Positions 53,849 through 62,788 of a DNA stretch of 64,000 bases are shown here, one piece after another. Location of the stretch: assembly GCF_019145205.1 (NCBI RefSeq), contig NZ_JAHSTT010000007.1, positions 297,217 through 361,216 of the forward strand, in the 5' to 3' direction. The notes beneath the pieces were generated by a model, which saw only the letters and a program-made list of their open reading frames with translations, was not told the origin of the DNA and did not search any database. Each line of letters starts with the position of its first letter. Position 1 is the first letter of the stretch. The stretch comes from Pseudomonas khavaziana (GTDB lineage: Bacteria; Pseudomonadota; Gammaproteobacteria; Pseudomonadales; Pseudomonadaceae). Both the position numbers and the translations under genes were made by a program.

Positions 53849-53913
53849 AGAACTTGAAACTTTAACCTCGGGCTCGATGACTTTCCTCGATCAGCACTTA
53901 TGAAAGCCCCAAC

Positions 53914-53941
53914 AAGGTGGCCACTCGAGATGAGCCACCTT
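53914..53941. terminator. Hairpin between convergent genes, possible terminator
   Basis: AAGGTGGC (53914-53921) pairs perfectly with GCCACCTT (53934-53941) across a 12-base loop. It lies between the convergent amidase and the orphan gene. A strong T-tract is missing on both strands, so termination would be weak or factor-aided. Confidence 0.45.
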
Positions 53942-53950
53942 AGTTGATCT

Positions 53951-54397
53951 TTATGCCTCAACCGTAATTGACTTGATATCCACACCCAGATATTCGCTCG
54001 GCGAAGAAGCATCAAGAAATGAAATCCAAAGTTGCGTACGGCCAGGTTTTTTTGGCGTCCACTTAGCAATCGTGGTGTGCCATTCACCGTCAGCCGCAGG
54101 CACGGGGAACTGGACCGCACCACCGGTATCGCCAATAGCGGTAACAACAATACTTTTCACTTCGATACCCTGGGACAGGCGCATGACTAACGTCACCTGC
54201 ACTTCCTCAGTTCCAAATTCCTGCGGGAATACTTTCCTCAGGTCTGCCGAAGAGTCAATGATCGGCGCACTGAAGTATGAGTCCACCCCATCCGGATCGT
54301 CTGCTCGGATAGCGTGCACCCCTGAGGTAGAGAACCAACCGTGCAACGGGGCAGGAGAGAAAATTGAAACATCATTGATAACGCTTGAACCGCTCAT
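53951..54397 (-). CDS. Orphan 148-aa protein, predicted beta-sandwich
   Basis: I do not recognise this protein. It has no signal peptide or TM segment. Alternating hydrophobic strands ending in WTPKKPGRTQLWISFLD and EYLGVDIKSITVEA suggest a jelly-roll or lectin-like beta-sandwich (inference). A good AAGGA ribosome-binding site precedes ATG 54397. Its GC content and codon use are clearly lower than the neighbours, which points to horizontal gain. A las/lux-box-like palindrome is 106 bp upstream, hinting at quorum-sensing control. Confidence 0.7.
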   Translation of the reverse strand: MSGSSVINDVSIFSPAPLHGWFSTSGVHAIRADDPDGVDSYFSAPIIDSSADLRKVFPQEFGTEEVQVTLVMRLSQGIEVKSIVVTAIGDTGGAVQFPVPAADGEWHTTIAKWTPKKPGRTQLWISFLDASSPSEYLGVDIKSITVEA

Positions 54398-54709
54398 ACT
54401 AAATTCCTTGTACTCAGTATCGGGGGGTTTAGTTTCAACAAGCGATTGGACGACACCTCAACCACTCTCCCGGCTATTCAAACGCGAGAAAAAAAAACCG
54501 TCTACTGTCAGAACTGACAGGTACCTTATCCTAGGCCTAACCTCACCGCGCAGCAGCTCGGCTATGCCGGCGCCCGTGCAGGTGACTGATCCAACATCCT
54601 GGTCGGCTGCCAGGCCGCCATCGAGGGCAAGTGGAGCGCCCCCCACCTTTTTGAACGCATTCCAATCCACCTGCCTCTACAATGTCCCCCATTCATCCCC
54701 GGGGGCTTC
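54398..54709. other. Low-GC gap between the orphan gene and the LysR gene
   Basis: A 312-bp region with the las/lux-box-like site (54503-54522). No open frame here has a plausible start or recognisable product. It contains the promoters of both divergent genes. Confidence 0.5.
54503..54522 (-). promoter_or_regulatory. las/lux-box-like palindrome
   Basis: On the minus strand it reads ACCTGTCAGTTCTGACAGTA. The core CTGTCAG-AA-CTGACAG has perfect 7-bp arms, has the CT-N12-AG form of LuxR-type boxes, and matches the las-type pattern ACCTGCCAGNTCTGGCAGGT at most positions. It would drive the orphan gene at 53951-54397. A LexA reading (CTGT-N8-ACAG) is the alternative. Confidence 0.5.
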
Positions 54710-55573
54710 ATGGACATCGAACTGGCACGCACCTTTCTGGAAATCACACGCTGCGGCAGCCTGGCCGCAGCGGCCGAGAAACTGCACGTCACCCAGACCG
54801 CCATCACCGCCCGAGTGAAGAACCTGGAGAGCCAGCTGGGCAGCACGCTGTTTATCCGCAACCGTGCCGGTGCGCGCCTGACCGCCGATGGGGAAGCCTT
54901 TGTGGTGTACGCCAACCAGCTGCTGCAAACCTGGGAGGCCGCACGCCGTGATCTGCCGTTGCCCGATGGCTATCGCAATATGCTGCATATCGGCGGTGAG
55001 GTAAGCCTGTGCAACCCGTTGATGCTCGGCTGGGCCCAGGCCCTGCGCCAGCAGATTCCCGGCCATGCGCTACGTACTGAAATCCGTGAGGGCGAGTACC
55101 TGCTGCGCCAACTCGAGTTGGGCGTGCTGGACGCCGCCCTGGTGTTTCAGCCTCAGTATTGGCCAGGCTTACAGGTGGAACAGGTGCTGGAAGAAAAACT
55201 GATCCTGGTACAGCTGGCGAGCAAACCAGAGCCCTACGTGTATATCGACTGGGGCCAGGGTTTTCGCCAGCAACATGACGCCGCCCTGCCCGACCGCGCA
55301 CGCGCCGCGCTGAGCTTCAACCTCGGGCCGTTGGCGTTGCAGTACATCCTGGAAAATGGCGGTGCCGGCTACTTCCGTACACGGGTGGTGCAGAGCTACC
55401 TGGACAGCGGCGTGATGCAGCGGGTGGCCAAGGCACCGGAATTCAGCTTCCCTACCTACCTGGTGTATTCACGGGCGCGGGATTCGGCGGTGCTGCAACA
55501 GGCATTGGCGCTGCTGCGCGAAGTGGTCAAGGCTGAAAGTGACTGGTCGCAACGCTGGGATCCGCTGATTTGA
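54710..55573 (+). CDS. LysR-family transcriptional regulator
   Basis: The 287-aa protein has the LysR HTH (residues 1-60: ELARTFLEITRCGSLAAAAE, VTQTAITARVKNLESQLGS) and a periplasmic-binding-like effector domain. GGGGG precedes the start. Neighbours give no clear target; it is divergent from the orphan gene, so it may regulate it. Confidence 0.87.
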   Translation: MDIELARTFLEITRCGSLAAAAEKLHVTQTAITARVKNLESQLGSTLFIRNRAGARLTADGEAFVVYANQLLQTWEAARRDLPLPDGYRNMLHIGGEVSLCNPLMLGWAQALRQQIPGHALRTEIREGEYLLRQLELGVLDAALVFQPQYWPGLQVEQVLEEKLILVQLASKPEPYVYIDWGQGFRQQHDAALPDRARAALSFNLGPLALQYILENGGAGYFRTRVVQSYLDSGVMQRVAKAPEFSFPTYLVYSRARDSAVLQQALALLREVVKAESDWSQRWDPLI

Positions 55574-55631
55574 AGCACCGGATGCCGCCGCGCATGCTAG
55601 CCTGCGGGTGTGTCCTTTTGCAGCCTTACCG

Positions 55632-56636
55632 ATGAACAAGAAAAAGTCCGTCACCATCAGCGACATCGCCAAACGCGTCGGCATGACCACCATCACGGTG
55701 TCCCGGGCGCTGAGCAAACCCGACCTGGTCAAACCCGCCACCCTGGCGCGCATCCTGGAGGTAGCGCGGGAGCTGGACTATGTGCCCAACGCCTTCGCCC
55801 GTGGACTCAAGCGCAGTGAGAGCCTGATCATCGGGGTGATTACCGCGTCGGTGGACAACCCGTTCTACAGCGAGATGATCAAGGCGATTTCCCGCGAGGC
55901 GAAAAAGCACGGCTACACCATCATGCTGGTGGACACCGATGAGCTGGAGGAACTCGAGAGCAAAGCGGTGGATACCCTGCTGGGCTACCGCGTGGCGGGG
56001 ATCATCCTGTCGCCGGTCTCCGATGAGCCGAGCTACCAGCCCGATTACCTGGAACGCCTGGGCAACGGCAAGACCCCGGTGGTGCTGCTTGATCGCACCA
56101 TCCACGACAGCCCGTTCAGCCGCGTGGTGCTGGACAACTACCACAGCGGCCTGCAGGCCGCACACTACCTGCTGCGCCAGACCCCGAACTTCAAGCGCCT
56201 GCTGGTGCTGACCGGCCCGGAACATTCGCGAATCACGGTAGAACGTCTCAAGGGCCTGCGCGAAGTGCTGGCCGAACACCCGCACATTCAGGTCGAGGTG
56301 CAGGCCGGCGACTACACCTTGATGCCGGCGTATTTGCACACCCTCGACTACCTGGCCAGCCACTCGGCGCCGGATGCGATCATGGGTTTCAACCAGTTGA
56401 TCACCCTCGGAGCCCTGCGCGCATTGCGCATGCACAACATCTCCCACGACAGCCTGACCATCTGCGGTATCGACCGCCTGCCCTTCGCCGATATCTTTGG
56501 CGTGCCCATCGCCTGCGTGGCCCACGACGCCTCCCTGGCCGGCAGCAGCGCGGTACGCCTGCTGCTCGACCGGCTGGAAGATCCCTACAAGCCACGGGAC
56601 AAGGTTGTGATCGCCGGTCAGTTGGAAAACGGTTAG
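55632..56636 (+). CDS. LacI-family transcriptional regulator of the polyol cluster
   Basis: The 334-aa protein has the LacI HTH and hinge (VTISDIAKRVGMTTITVSRALSKPDLV, PNAFARGLK) and a ribose-binding-like effector domain. ATG 55632 (MNKKKSVTI) is chosen over an upstream ATG at 55608. Its stop overlaps the stop of the convergent SDR gene by four bases. It probably represses the minus-strand polyol genes via the LacI-type operator at 63745-63764. Confidence 0.87.
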   Translation: MNKKKSVTISDIAKRVGMTTITVSRALSKPDLVKPATLARILEVARELDYVPNAFARGLKRSESLIIGVITASVDNPFYSEMIKAISREAKKHGYTIMLVDTDELEELESKAVDTLLGYRVAGIILSPVSDEPSYQPDYLERLGNGKTPVVLLDRTIHDSPFSRVVLDNYHSGLQAAHYLLRQTPNFKRLLVLTGPEHSRITVERLKGLREVLAEHPHIQVEVQAGDYTLMPAYLHTLDYLASHSAPDAIMGFNQLITLGALRALRMHNISHDSLTICGIDRLPFADIFGVPIACVAHDASLAGSSAVRLLLDRLEDPYKPRDKVVIAGQLENG

Positions 56637-57358
56637 CGGCTGGTGTAGCCACCGTCGATAGGCAAGCTCACGCCGCTGATCATGCTCGCCGCATCGCTCA
56701 GCAGGAACAGCACCGGCAACGCCACTTCCGCCGGTTGCGCAAAACGCCCCAGAGGGATCGCCGCCAGCGCCGGGTCGCGCTTGGCCGGGTCGGACCAGGC
56801 CATGCTTGCCATCGGCGTCAGCGTCACGGTGGGGTTGACGCTGTTGACGCGGATGCCAAAACGGCCCCATTCGGCGCACTGCACGCGGGTGATCGCATCC
56901 AGGGCCGCCTTGGAGGCGCAGTAGCCGAGATGGTCATCCAGCGCCACCAACGACGCCTGGCTGGAAACGTTGACGATACTGCCGGCGATGTTCGCCGCGA
57001 TCATCTTGGCCGCGACACGGCTGGCCACCTGGGCGGCGGCGCGGGCGTTGACGTTCATCACCTGGTCGAAGGCGTCTGCGCTGATGGCCGCGGCGGGCTC
57101 CAGGCGCGAAATGCCGGCGCAATTGACCAGGCCGTGCAGGGGCGGCAGGTCTTGCAGCACTTTATCGAGGGCGGCGTTGTCGGCGATGTCCACACACATG
57201 GAGTGGCAGCCCAGTTCGGCCAAGGCTTGGGCGTCGCGGCCGAGGGCAAAGACTTCGGCGCCGTTGGCAATCAACTGCCGCGCGATTTCCCGGCCGATAC
57301 CGCTGCTGGCGCCGGTGACGAGGATGCGGTGGTGGGTGAAGTTGAAGACTGCGTTCAT
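56633..57358 (-). CDS. Short-chain dehydrogenase (polyol/sugar type)
   Basis: The 241-aa SDR has the cofactor motif LVTGASSGIGREIARQL, NCAG in LVNCAGIS, catalytic serine in SIVNVSSQASL and the Y-x3-K in LGYCASKAALDA. The start MNAVFNFTHH at 57358 is supported by the family N-terminus; 20 upstream codons lie in a REPIN. It resembles L-xylulose/D-ribulose-type reductases, consistent with sugar alcohol metabolism, but the substrate is not shown. Confidence 0.87.
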   Translation of the reverse strand: MNAVFNFTHHRILVTGASSGIGREIARQLIANGAEVFALGRDAQALAELGCHSMCVDIADNAALDKVLQDLPPLHGLVNCAGISRLEPAAAISADAFDQVMNVNARAAAQVASRVAAKMIAANIAGSIVNVSSQASLVALDDHLGYCASKAALDAITRVQCAEWGRFGIRVNSVNPTVTLTPMASMAWSDPAKRDPALAAIPLGRFAQPAEVALPVLFLLSDAASMISGVSLPIDGGYTSR

Positions 57359-57390
57359 AGATAAAAATCTCAAGAACAATGAAGATCCAC

Positions 57391-57585
57391 TGTGGGAGGG
57401 GGCTTGCCCAAATGCCAATCAGTTAAGCGGTCATCGCCTTCTGTAGGAGCGAGCTTGCTCGCGAAAAACGTCAACGATAACGCGTGTTTGCTGAATGAAC
57501 GCGGCGCCTGTAAGTTTCTCGCGAGCAAGCTCGCTCCTACAAAAAAGCCTTAACTGACTGGCATTAGGGCAAGCCCCCTCCCACA
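57391..57585. repeat. REPIN, family 1, with a family-2 REPIN inserted in its loop
   Basis: The left arm (TGTGGGAGGGGGCTTGCCCA onward) and the right arm ending at 57585 pair over about 37 bp, including GCCAATCAGTTAAG / CTTAACTGACTGGC. The loop contains a complete family-2 REPIN (57442-57541) rather than the usual ~40 bp. Confidence 0.9.
57442..57541. repeat. REPIN, family 2 (inner element of a nested pair)
   Basis: TGTAGGAGCGAGCTTGCTCG halves at 57442 and ending 57541, with the GATAACGCGT loop segment, lying wholly inside the family-1 REPIN. Confidence 0.93.
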
Positions 57586-57602
57586 TTTTTTTCTGTGTTG
57601 AG

Positions 57603-59147
57603 TCAGGTAGCTTGCAGGTTGTGCATGATCGGTTTCAGGGCCGGGTATAGCTTCAGGTACTCGGCAAACCCTTGGTCGTAGACCGCGACATTCTCGCGCT
57701 TGGGCTGCGCCCGTTGCTGCAGTTGCACCCAGCCTGTATCCATCGCCTCATCACTCACCAACCCCACCGTATGCGCCGCCAATAACGCCGCGCCCAGGGC
57801 CGCTTCAACCTCCTGGACAATGGTGTAGACGGGGTAGCGGGTGACATCCGCGATAATCTGCATCCACAGGTCAGAATGGCTCGCCCCGCCCACTACAATC
57901 AGGCGCGGATCCAGTGCATGTGCGCCCTGGGTGCCTGCTTCGATATTGTGGCGCAGGGCAAAACTCACCCCTTCCAGCACTGCGCGGTACAGGTGGATAC
58001 GGCTGTGATACAGGTTGAGCCCGACAAAACTGCCGCTGGCGCGGTCGTCCCACACCGGGCTGCGCTCACCCATCAGATACGGCAGGAACAACAGGCCTTC
58101 GCTGCCCGCCGGGATCTTCGTCGCGCTCTGCTCCAGCAGCACCAGGCTGTCTTGCCCCGACGCCTGGGCCTGTTGCTCTTCGGCCTGGCAGAACTGCTCG
58201 CGAAACCAGCTGACCGAGGCCCCCGCGGTGATCGCGCCGCCGAAGATGTACAGGTCGCGATGGCCGTTGTAGACGTGGGGCATGCTGACCAAGCCATGGC
58301 GGGCATCCACTTGCTGGTTGAGGTAACCCCAGCACATGCTGGTGCCGATCATCGCTACATGATTACCCGGCTGGGTCACGCCTGCGGCCAGGGTCGCCAT
58401 GGCCGCGTCCACGCCGCCCGCGAGAATCGGCATGCCCGCCTGCAAACCCAGGCGTGCCGCCCAGTCCGGCAACAGCTCACCCACCACCTCGCCGGAGTAC
58501 AACAGGCGCTCGGGCATCATGGCCAAGGGAATCTCCAGCGCCGCGAGCATCTCCTCGGACCAGCCGCGCTCGGCCACGTCATACACACCGCCGATATTGC
58601 CGGCGCTGCTGTGGTCCACCGCCAGCTCACCGGTCAGGCACCAGTTGATATAGCTGTTGGGCGGCAACAGGTAGCGGGTATTCGCCCACACCTGCGGCTG
58701 ATGCTGCTTGAGCCAGAGCATCTTGGTGAAGCCGTAGTAGCTGTCCACCGAGTTGCCGGTCAGCGCAAACAGCCGGTCCAGGTCCACGTGCTCACGCACC
58801 CACTCGACCTGTTCGCCGGCGCGACGATCCATCCAGATCAGGCACGGGTGCAACGGCGTCATCTGTGCATCCACGGCAATCCCCGAGCCGCCGTACAGGC
58901 TGCTGATGCACAGCGCCTTGACCTGCTGCGCCGGCACACCAGCCTTGGCCATGCACTGGGCCACGCACACCTCGACTGCATCCAGCCACACCTGCGGCCA
59001 TTGCTCGGCCCAGCGCACTTTCGGGGTATCCACCCGATAACCCTGGCTGTGCTGGGCGATGATCGTGCCCTGGGCATCCACCAGCAGCGCCTTGGTGCTC
59101 TGGGTGCCGATATCGACACCCATGACGTAGTGCATGCCGTTACTCAT
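57603..59147 (-). CDS. FGGY-family carbohydrate kinase (xylulokinase-like)
   Basis: The 514-aa protein has the FGGY phosphate motifs: MGVDIGTQSTKALLVD near the N-terminus, the PCLIWMDRRA segment, GGVDAAMATLAAGV and FLPYLMGERSPVWDDRASG, and VVGGASHSDLWMQII. It phosphorylates a sugar or keto-sugar made by the adjacent dehydrogenases. The start overlaps the dehydrogenase gene by eight bases. Xylulokinase and related ketose or polyol kinases are all possible. Confidence 0.87.
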   Translation of the reverse strand: MSNGMHYVMGVDIGTQSTKALLVDAQGTIIAQHSQGYRVDTPKVRWAEQWPQVWLDAVEVCVAQCMAKAGVPAQQVKALCISSLYGGSGIAVDAQMTPLHPCLIWMDRRAGEQVEWVREHVDLDRLFALTGNSVDSYYGFTKMLWLKQHQPQVWANTRYLLPPNSYINWCLTGELAVDHSSAGNIGGVYDVAERGWSEEMLAALEIPLAMMPERLLYSGEVVGELLPDWAARLGLQAGMPILAGGVDAAMATLAAGVTQPGNHVAMIGTSMCWGYLNQQVDARHGLVSMPHVYNGHRDLYIFGGAITAGASVSWFREQFCQAEEQQAQASGQDSLVLLEQSATKIPAGSEGLLFLPYLMGERSPVWDDRASGSFVGLNLYHSRIHLYRAVLEGVSFALRHNIEAGTQGAHALDPRLIVVGGASHSDLWMQIIADVTRYPVYTIVQEVEAALGAALLAAHTVGLVSDEAMDTGWVQLQQRAQPKRENVAVYDQGFAEYLKLYPALKPIMHNLQAT

Positions 59148-60231
59148 GGGCGGGCAGCACCGGCTTCAACAGCACCTTGATCGACTTGGTCGAGTTGGCC
59201 AGTTCGAAGGCTTCGGCGAAATCGTCCAGCGGGAAATCATGGGTGACAATGCCTTTGGAGGTGACCAGGCCGCGTTCGAACAGGTCGATGGCGATCGGGT
59301 AGCAATACGGCCCAAGGTGCGCGCCACGCACGTCGAGTTCCTTGCGGTCGCCGATGATTGACCAGTCGACACTGGTCTCGGCGCCGAACACGCTGAACTC
59401 GACAAACCGCCCGAGCTTGCGGATCAGGTCCAGGCCCTGGGTGACGCCGGCCGGTACGCCGGTGGTTTCGATGTAGACGTCACAGCCGTAGTTGTCAGTG
59501 AGGCCGTTGATGAGTTCGCGAGCGTTGTCACGGGCCGGGTTGATCACCACATCGGCGCCGAATTTTTTTGCCAGTTCCAGGCGCTCGTCGACCATGTCGA
59601 TCACCACCAGTTTTTTCGGCGTCTTCAGCGCCGCCACCTGGACCATGCACAGGCCGAGGGTGCCCGCGCCGGCAATCACCACCACGTCGTCGAGCTGGAT
59701 ATCGCCACGGTTGACGGTATGGATCGAGCAGGCCATGGGCTCCACCAGCGCCGAATCCTCCAAAGACACTGCCTCGGGAATCCTGTGCACGATGGCCGTC
59801 TTGGGAATGCGCATGTACTGGGCCATGCCGCCTTCGGCCACTTCGCGCTGGAAGCCGAAGATGTTGTGCACTTCGCACATCCAGTATTTACCCGATTTGC
59901 AGAAACGGCACTTGCCACAGGGCACGATCTGTTCGGCGATGACCTTGTCACCGACCTTGACCTCGAAGTGTTCCTCGGCGCCCTCGCCCGCTTCCACCAC
60001 GTAGCCGAAAAACTCGTGGCCCGGCACCACCGGCGCCTTGACCCAGGGGTTGTCGCCGCCCCAGAACATCGCCGCGCCCGAGTGGCACTTGCAGTCGCTG
60101 GCGCAGATGCCACAGGCGGCGATGCGGATCACCAATTCATTGGCGCGGGCCTGGGGCTTGCCGATGCGTTCCAGGCGGTAGTCTTTCGGCCCGTGGCAGA
60201 CGACGGCTTGCATATGGGTGTGCTTGTCCAT
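59140..60231 (-). CDS. Zinc-dependent alcohol/polyol dehydrogenase
   Basis: The 363-aa MDR-family enzyme has catalytic zinc ligands in ACGICASDCK and PGHEFFGYV, the structural zinc cysteines in PCGKCRFCKSGKYWMC, and the NAD motif IAGAGTLGLCMVQVA. AGGACC precedes the ATG. Most likely it oxidises a sugar alcohol or sugar acid imported by the nearby ABC transporter. The exact substrate is unknown. Confidence 0.88.
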   Translation of the reverse strand: MDKHTHMQAVVCHGPKDYRLERIGKPQARANELVIRIAACGICASDCKCHSGAAMFWGGDNPWVKAPVVPGHEFFGYVVEAGEGAEEHFEVKVGDKVIAEQIVPCGKCRFCKSGKYWMCEVHNIFGFQREVAEGGMAQYMRIPKTAIVHRIPEAVSLEDSALVEPMACSIHTVNRGDIQLDDVVVIAGAGTLGLCMVQVAALKTPKKLVVIDMVDERLELAKKFGADVVINPARDNARELINGLTDNYGCDVYIETTGVPAGVTQGLDLIRKLGRFVEFSVFGAETSVDWSIIGDRKELDVRGAHLGPYCYPIAIDLFERGLVTSKGIVTHDFPLDDFAEAFELANSTKSIKVLLKPVLPAHE

Positions 60232-60258
60232 GGTGTTCGGTCCTGTGTAGTGAGGTAT

Positions 60259-61251
60259 TTATCGATGACGCTGACGGCTGATAAAGATCGCCAGCAAAAT
60301 GATCCCGCCCTTGATCACGCTCTGCACGTAAGGCGACACGCCGAGCATGTTCAAGCCGTTGTTCAATACGCCCAGCAGCATGGCGCCGAGCAAGGTGCCG
60401 ACGATCACCCCGCGTCCGCCGGCAATCGATGCGCCGCCAAGCACCACGGCGGCAATTGCATCCAGCTCGAACGACACGCCGGCATTCGGCTGGCCGCTCA
60501 TCAGGCGCGAGGTGAGCACCAGCCCGGCAATCGCCGCGGTGAAGCCGCTGATGCCATACACCAGCAGCTTGAAGCGCGCTGCGCGCACCCCAGACAAACG
60601 CACCGCTTCTTCATTGCCGCCGATGGCGTAGATGTAGCGGCCGATACGCGTGTGTTGCAGCAGCACATAGGCGGCCAGGTAAGTGAGCAGCATGATCAGG
60701 ATCGGCACCTGCATACCGAACACGCTGCCGCGCCCGAAAAAGGCGAACCACTCCGGCAACCCGGAAATCGGGTAACCATCGGTGTACATCAGCCCGAACC
60801 CACGGGCGATGCCCATGGTCGCCAGGGTGACGATGATCGGCGGCATGTGCAGGTAAGCCACGAACAAGCCGTTACCGATGCCGAACGCCACGCCCACCAG
60901 CAACCCGGCGCCAATCGCCAGGCCGGGAGGCACACCTGCGACCATCAGCCCGGCCGTGAGCGTGCCGGACAGCGCCATCACCGGCCCCACCGACAAATCG
61001 ATGCCCCCGGTAAGAATCACGCAGGTCATGCCCACCGCGATAATCGCGTTGATCGACACCTGGCGGGCGATGTTGGACAGGTTGCTGGCGGTGAGAAACG
61101 TGTCGCTGGCAAGGATCATCACCAGGGTCACCACCACCAGCCCCACAAACGGATAAAACGCCGGCGAGCGCAGCAGCCGCGCCAGGTTCAGGCGCAAGCG
61201 GCTGGTGCCTGCGGTGTTAATGGACGTATTCACTTGAGCCCCCTGTTGCAT
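60259..61251 (-). CDS. Ribose-type ABC transporter permease
   Basis: The 330-aa inner-membrane protein has about ten hydrophobic segments and the RbsC-like ITGGIDLSVGPVMALSG and VVLGGASIAGGRGVIVGTLLGA motifs. ATG 61251 overlaps the ATPase gene by 35 bases; a GTG at 61233 gives a shorter overlap (17 bases) and is an alternative start. Confidence 0.9.
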   Translation of the reverse strand: MQQGAQVNTSINTAGTSRLRLNLARLLRSPAFYPFVGLVVVTLVMILASDTFLTASNLSNIARQVSINAIIAVGMTCVILTGGIDLSVGPVMALSGTLTAGLMVAGVPPGLAIGAGLLVGVAFGIGNGLFVAYLHMPPIIVTLATMGIARGFGLMYTDGYPISGLPEWFAFFGRGSVFGMQVPILIMLLTYLAAYVLLQHTRIGRYIYAIGGNEEAVRLSGVRAARFKLLVYGISGFTAAIAGLVLTSRLMSGQPNAGVSFELDAIAAVVLGGASIAGGRGVIVGTLLGAMLLGVLNNGLNMLGVSPYVQSVIKGGIILLAIFISRQRHR

Positions 61252-62725
61252 GGCGCATGACCTCTTGAGGATTGACGGCGGACGCTTCCAGCAGCTTGAC
61301 GATCGCGCCCTTGTGGAACACGGCGACGCGGTCGCACATGCCGATGACTTCGGGCAGTTCGGAGGAAATCATGATGATGGCGTAGCCCTGTTCGGTGAGG
61401 CTGCGCATCAAGGCGTAGATCTGCGCCTTGGCGCCGACGTCGATGCCACGTGTGGGTTCATCGAACACCAGCACGTCGCAGTGGTGGTTGATCCAGCGTG
61501 CGATCACGACTTTTTGCTGGTTGCCGCCGCTGAGGTTGAGCACCCGGCTTTCGCCGCTGGGCGCCTTGATCGACAGCTGGCGCATCAGCGCTTCGACGCT
61601 GGCGCATTCCTTGGCCGTGTCGATCAGCCCGCTGGCGTTCTGGTACTTGGGCAGGTTGTTCAGGGAGATGTTTTCGCGAATGCTGAAATCGGTGATCAGC
61701 CCTTCGCTCTTGCGGCTTTCCGGCAGCAGGCCGATGCCATGGGCGAGTGCCTCGGCCGGGTCATTGAGGCTGATTTTTTCGCCGCGCAGCCACACGTCCT
61801 TGCTCACCGACGGCAGCGCGCCCATCATGCCCAGGGCCAGTTCGGTGCGGCCCGAGCCCACCAGCCCGGCGAAGCCGAGGATCTCGCCCTTGTGCAGTTG
61901 GAAACTGTTATGCGGGCCGTTGCGTACCAACTGGATGTCCTTGACCTCCAGCAACAGCGGGCCGCGCTCGCCGGTGGGCTTGGGCGGGAAGCTGCATGCC
62001 AGGCGCCGCCCCACCATCATCTCCACCAGGCGGTCGATATCGCTGTCGGCCACATCGGTAACGCCCACATTGCCGCCGTCGCGCAGTACGCTGATGCGAT
62101 CACACACCTGGAAAATCTCTTCCAGATGGTGCGAGATAAAAATCACCGCCACGCCCTGGCGCTTGAGTTCGCGCATGATCTCGAACAGCAGCTCGGCTTC
62201 GCTGGGGGTCAGCGTTGCGGTGGGTTCGTCGAGTACCAACAGGCGCGCATCCAGAGCCAGGGCCTTGGCGATTTCGACGAACTGCTGCTCAGCTACGCTC
62301 AGGTGCTTGACCGCGCAATGCAGGTCGATACTCACCCCGAGACGCTGGAACAACGCCTGCGCCGCCTCGACCATTTCGCGCTTGCGCAACAGGCCGAAAC
62401 GGTTGCTCAACTCATGGCCGAGGAAGATGTTTTCTACGGCTGTGAGGTAGGGAATCAAGCTGAATTCCTGGAACACGATGCCGATACCGGCGGCAATCGC
62501 GTCACGGTAAGTCGCAAATTGCCGGGCCTGGCCATCGATGAGGATCTGCCCTTCGTCCTGATGCTCGACACCGCCGAGGATCTTCATCAGGGTGGATTTT
62601 CCCGCGCCGTTTTCGCCGAGCAAGGCGTGGATTTCACCGCGCTCCACTTGCAGGTTGATCGACTTGAGGGCCTGCACGCCCGGGTACCGCTTACAGATGT
62701 TTTCCAGCTTCAGAAGACTGCTCAT
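61217..62725 (-). CDS. Ribose-type ABC transporter ATPase (double domain)
   Basis: The 502-aa protein has two ABC domains as in RbsA/XylG. The first has LGENGAGKSTLMKIL, LSVAEQQFVEIAKAL and LLVLDEPTATL; the second has LSGGNQQKVVIARW and VLVFDEPTRGIDVGAK with a degenerate Walker A (FAGLVGSGRTELA), as is normal for this family. Confidence 0.93.
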   Translation of the reverse strand: MSSLLKLENICKRYPGVQALKSINLQVERGEIHALLGENGAGKSTLMKILGGVEHQDEGQILIDGQARQFATYRDAIAAGIGIVFQEFSLIPYLTAVENIFLGHELSNRFGLLRKREMVEAAQALFQRLGVSIDLHCAVKHLSVAEQQFVEIAKALALDARLLVLDEPTATLTPSEAELLFEIMRELKRQGVAVIFISHHLEEIFQVCDRISVLRDGGNVGVTDVADSDIDRLVEMMVGRRLACSFPPKPTGERGPLLLEVKDIQLVRNGPHNSFQLHKGEILGFAGLVGSGRTELALGMMGALPSVSKDVWLRGEKISLNDPAEALAHGIGLLPESRKSEGLITDFSIRENISLNNLPKYQNASGLIDTAKECASVEALMRQLSIKAPSGESRVLNLSGGNQQKVVIARWINHHCDVLVFDEPTRGIDVGAKAQIYALMRSLTEQGYAIIMISSELPEVIGMCDRVAVFHKGAIVKLLEASAVNPQEVMRHATGGSSEYVH

Positions 62726-62788
62726 ACCGCCGACCTCGCGTTCAGAAGGTTTGCCTGGGCCCCACGGCGAGCGTGGGGCTTGAGGGGT

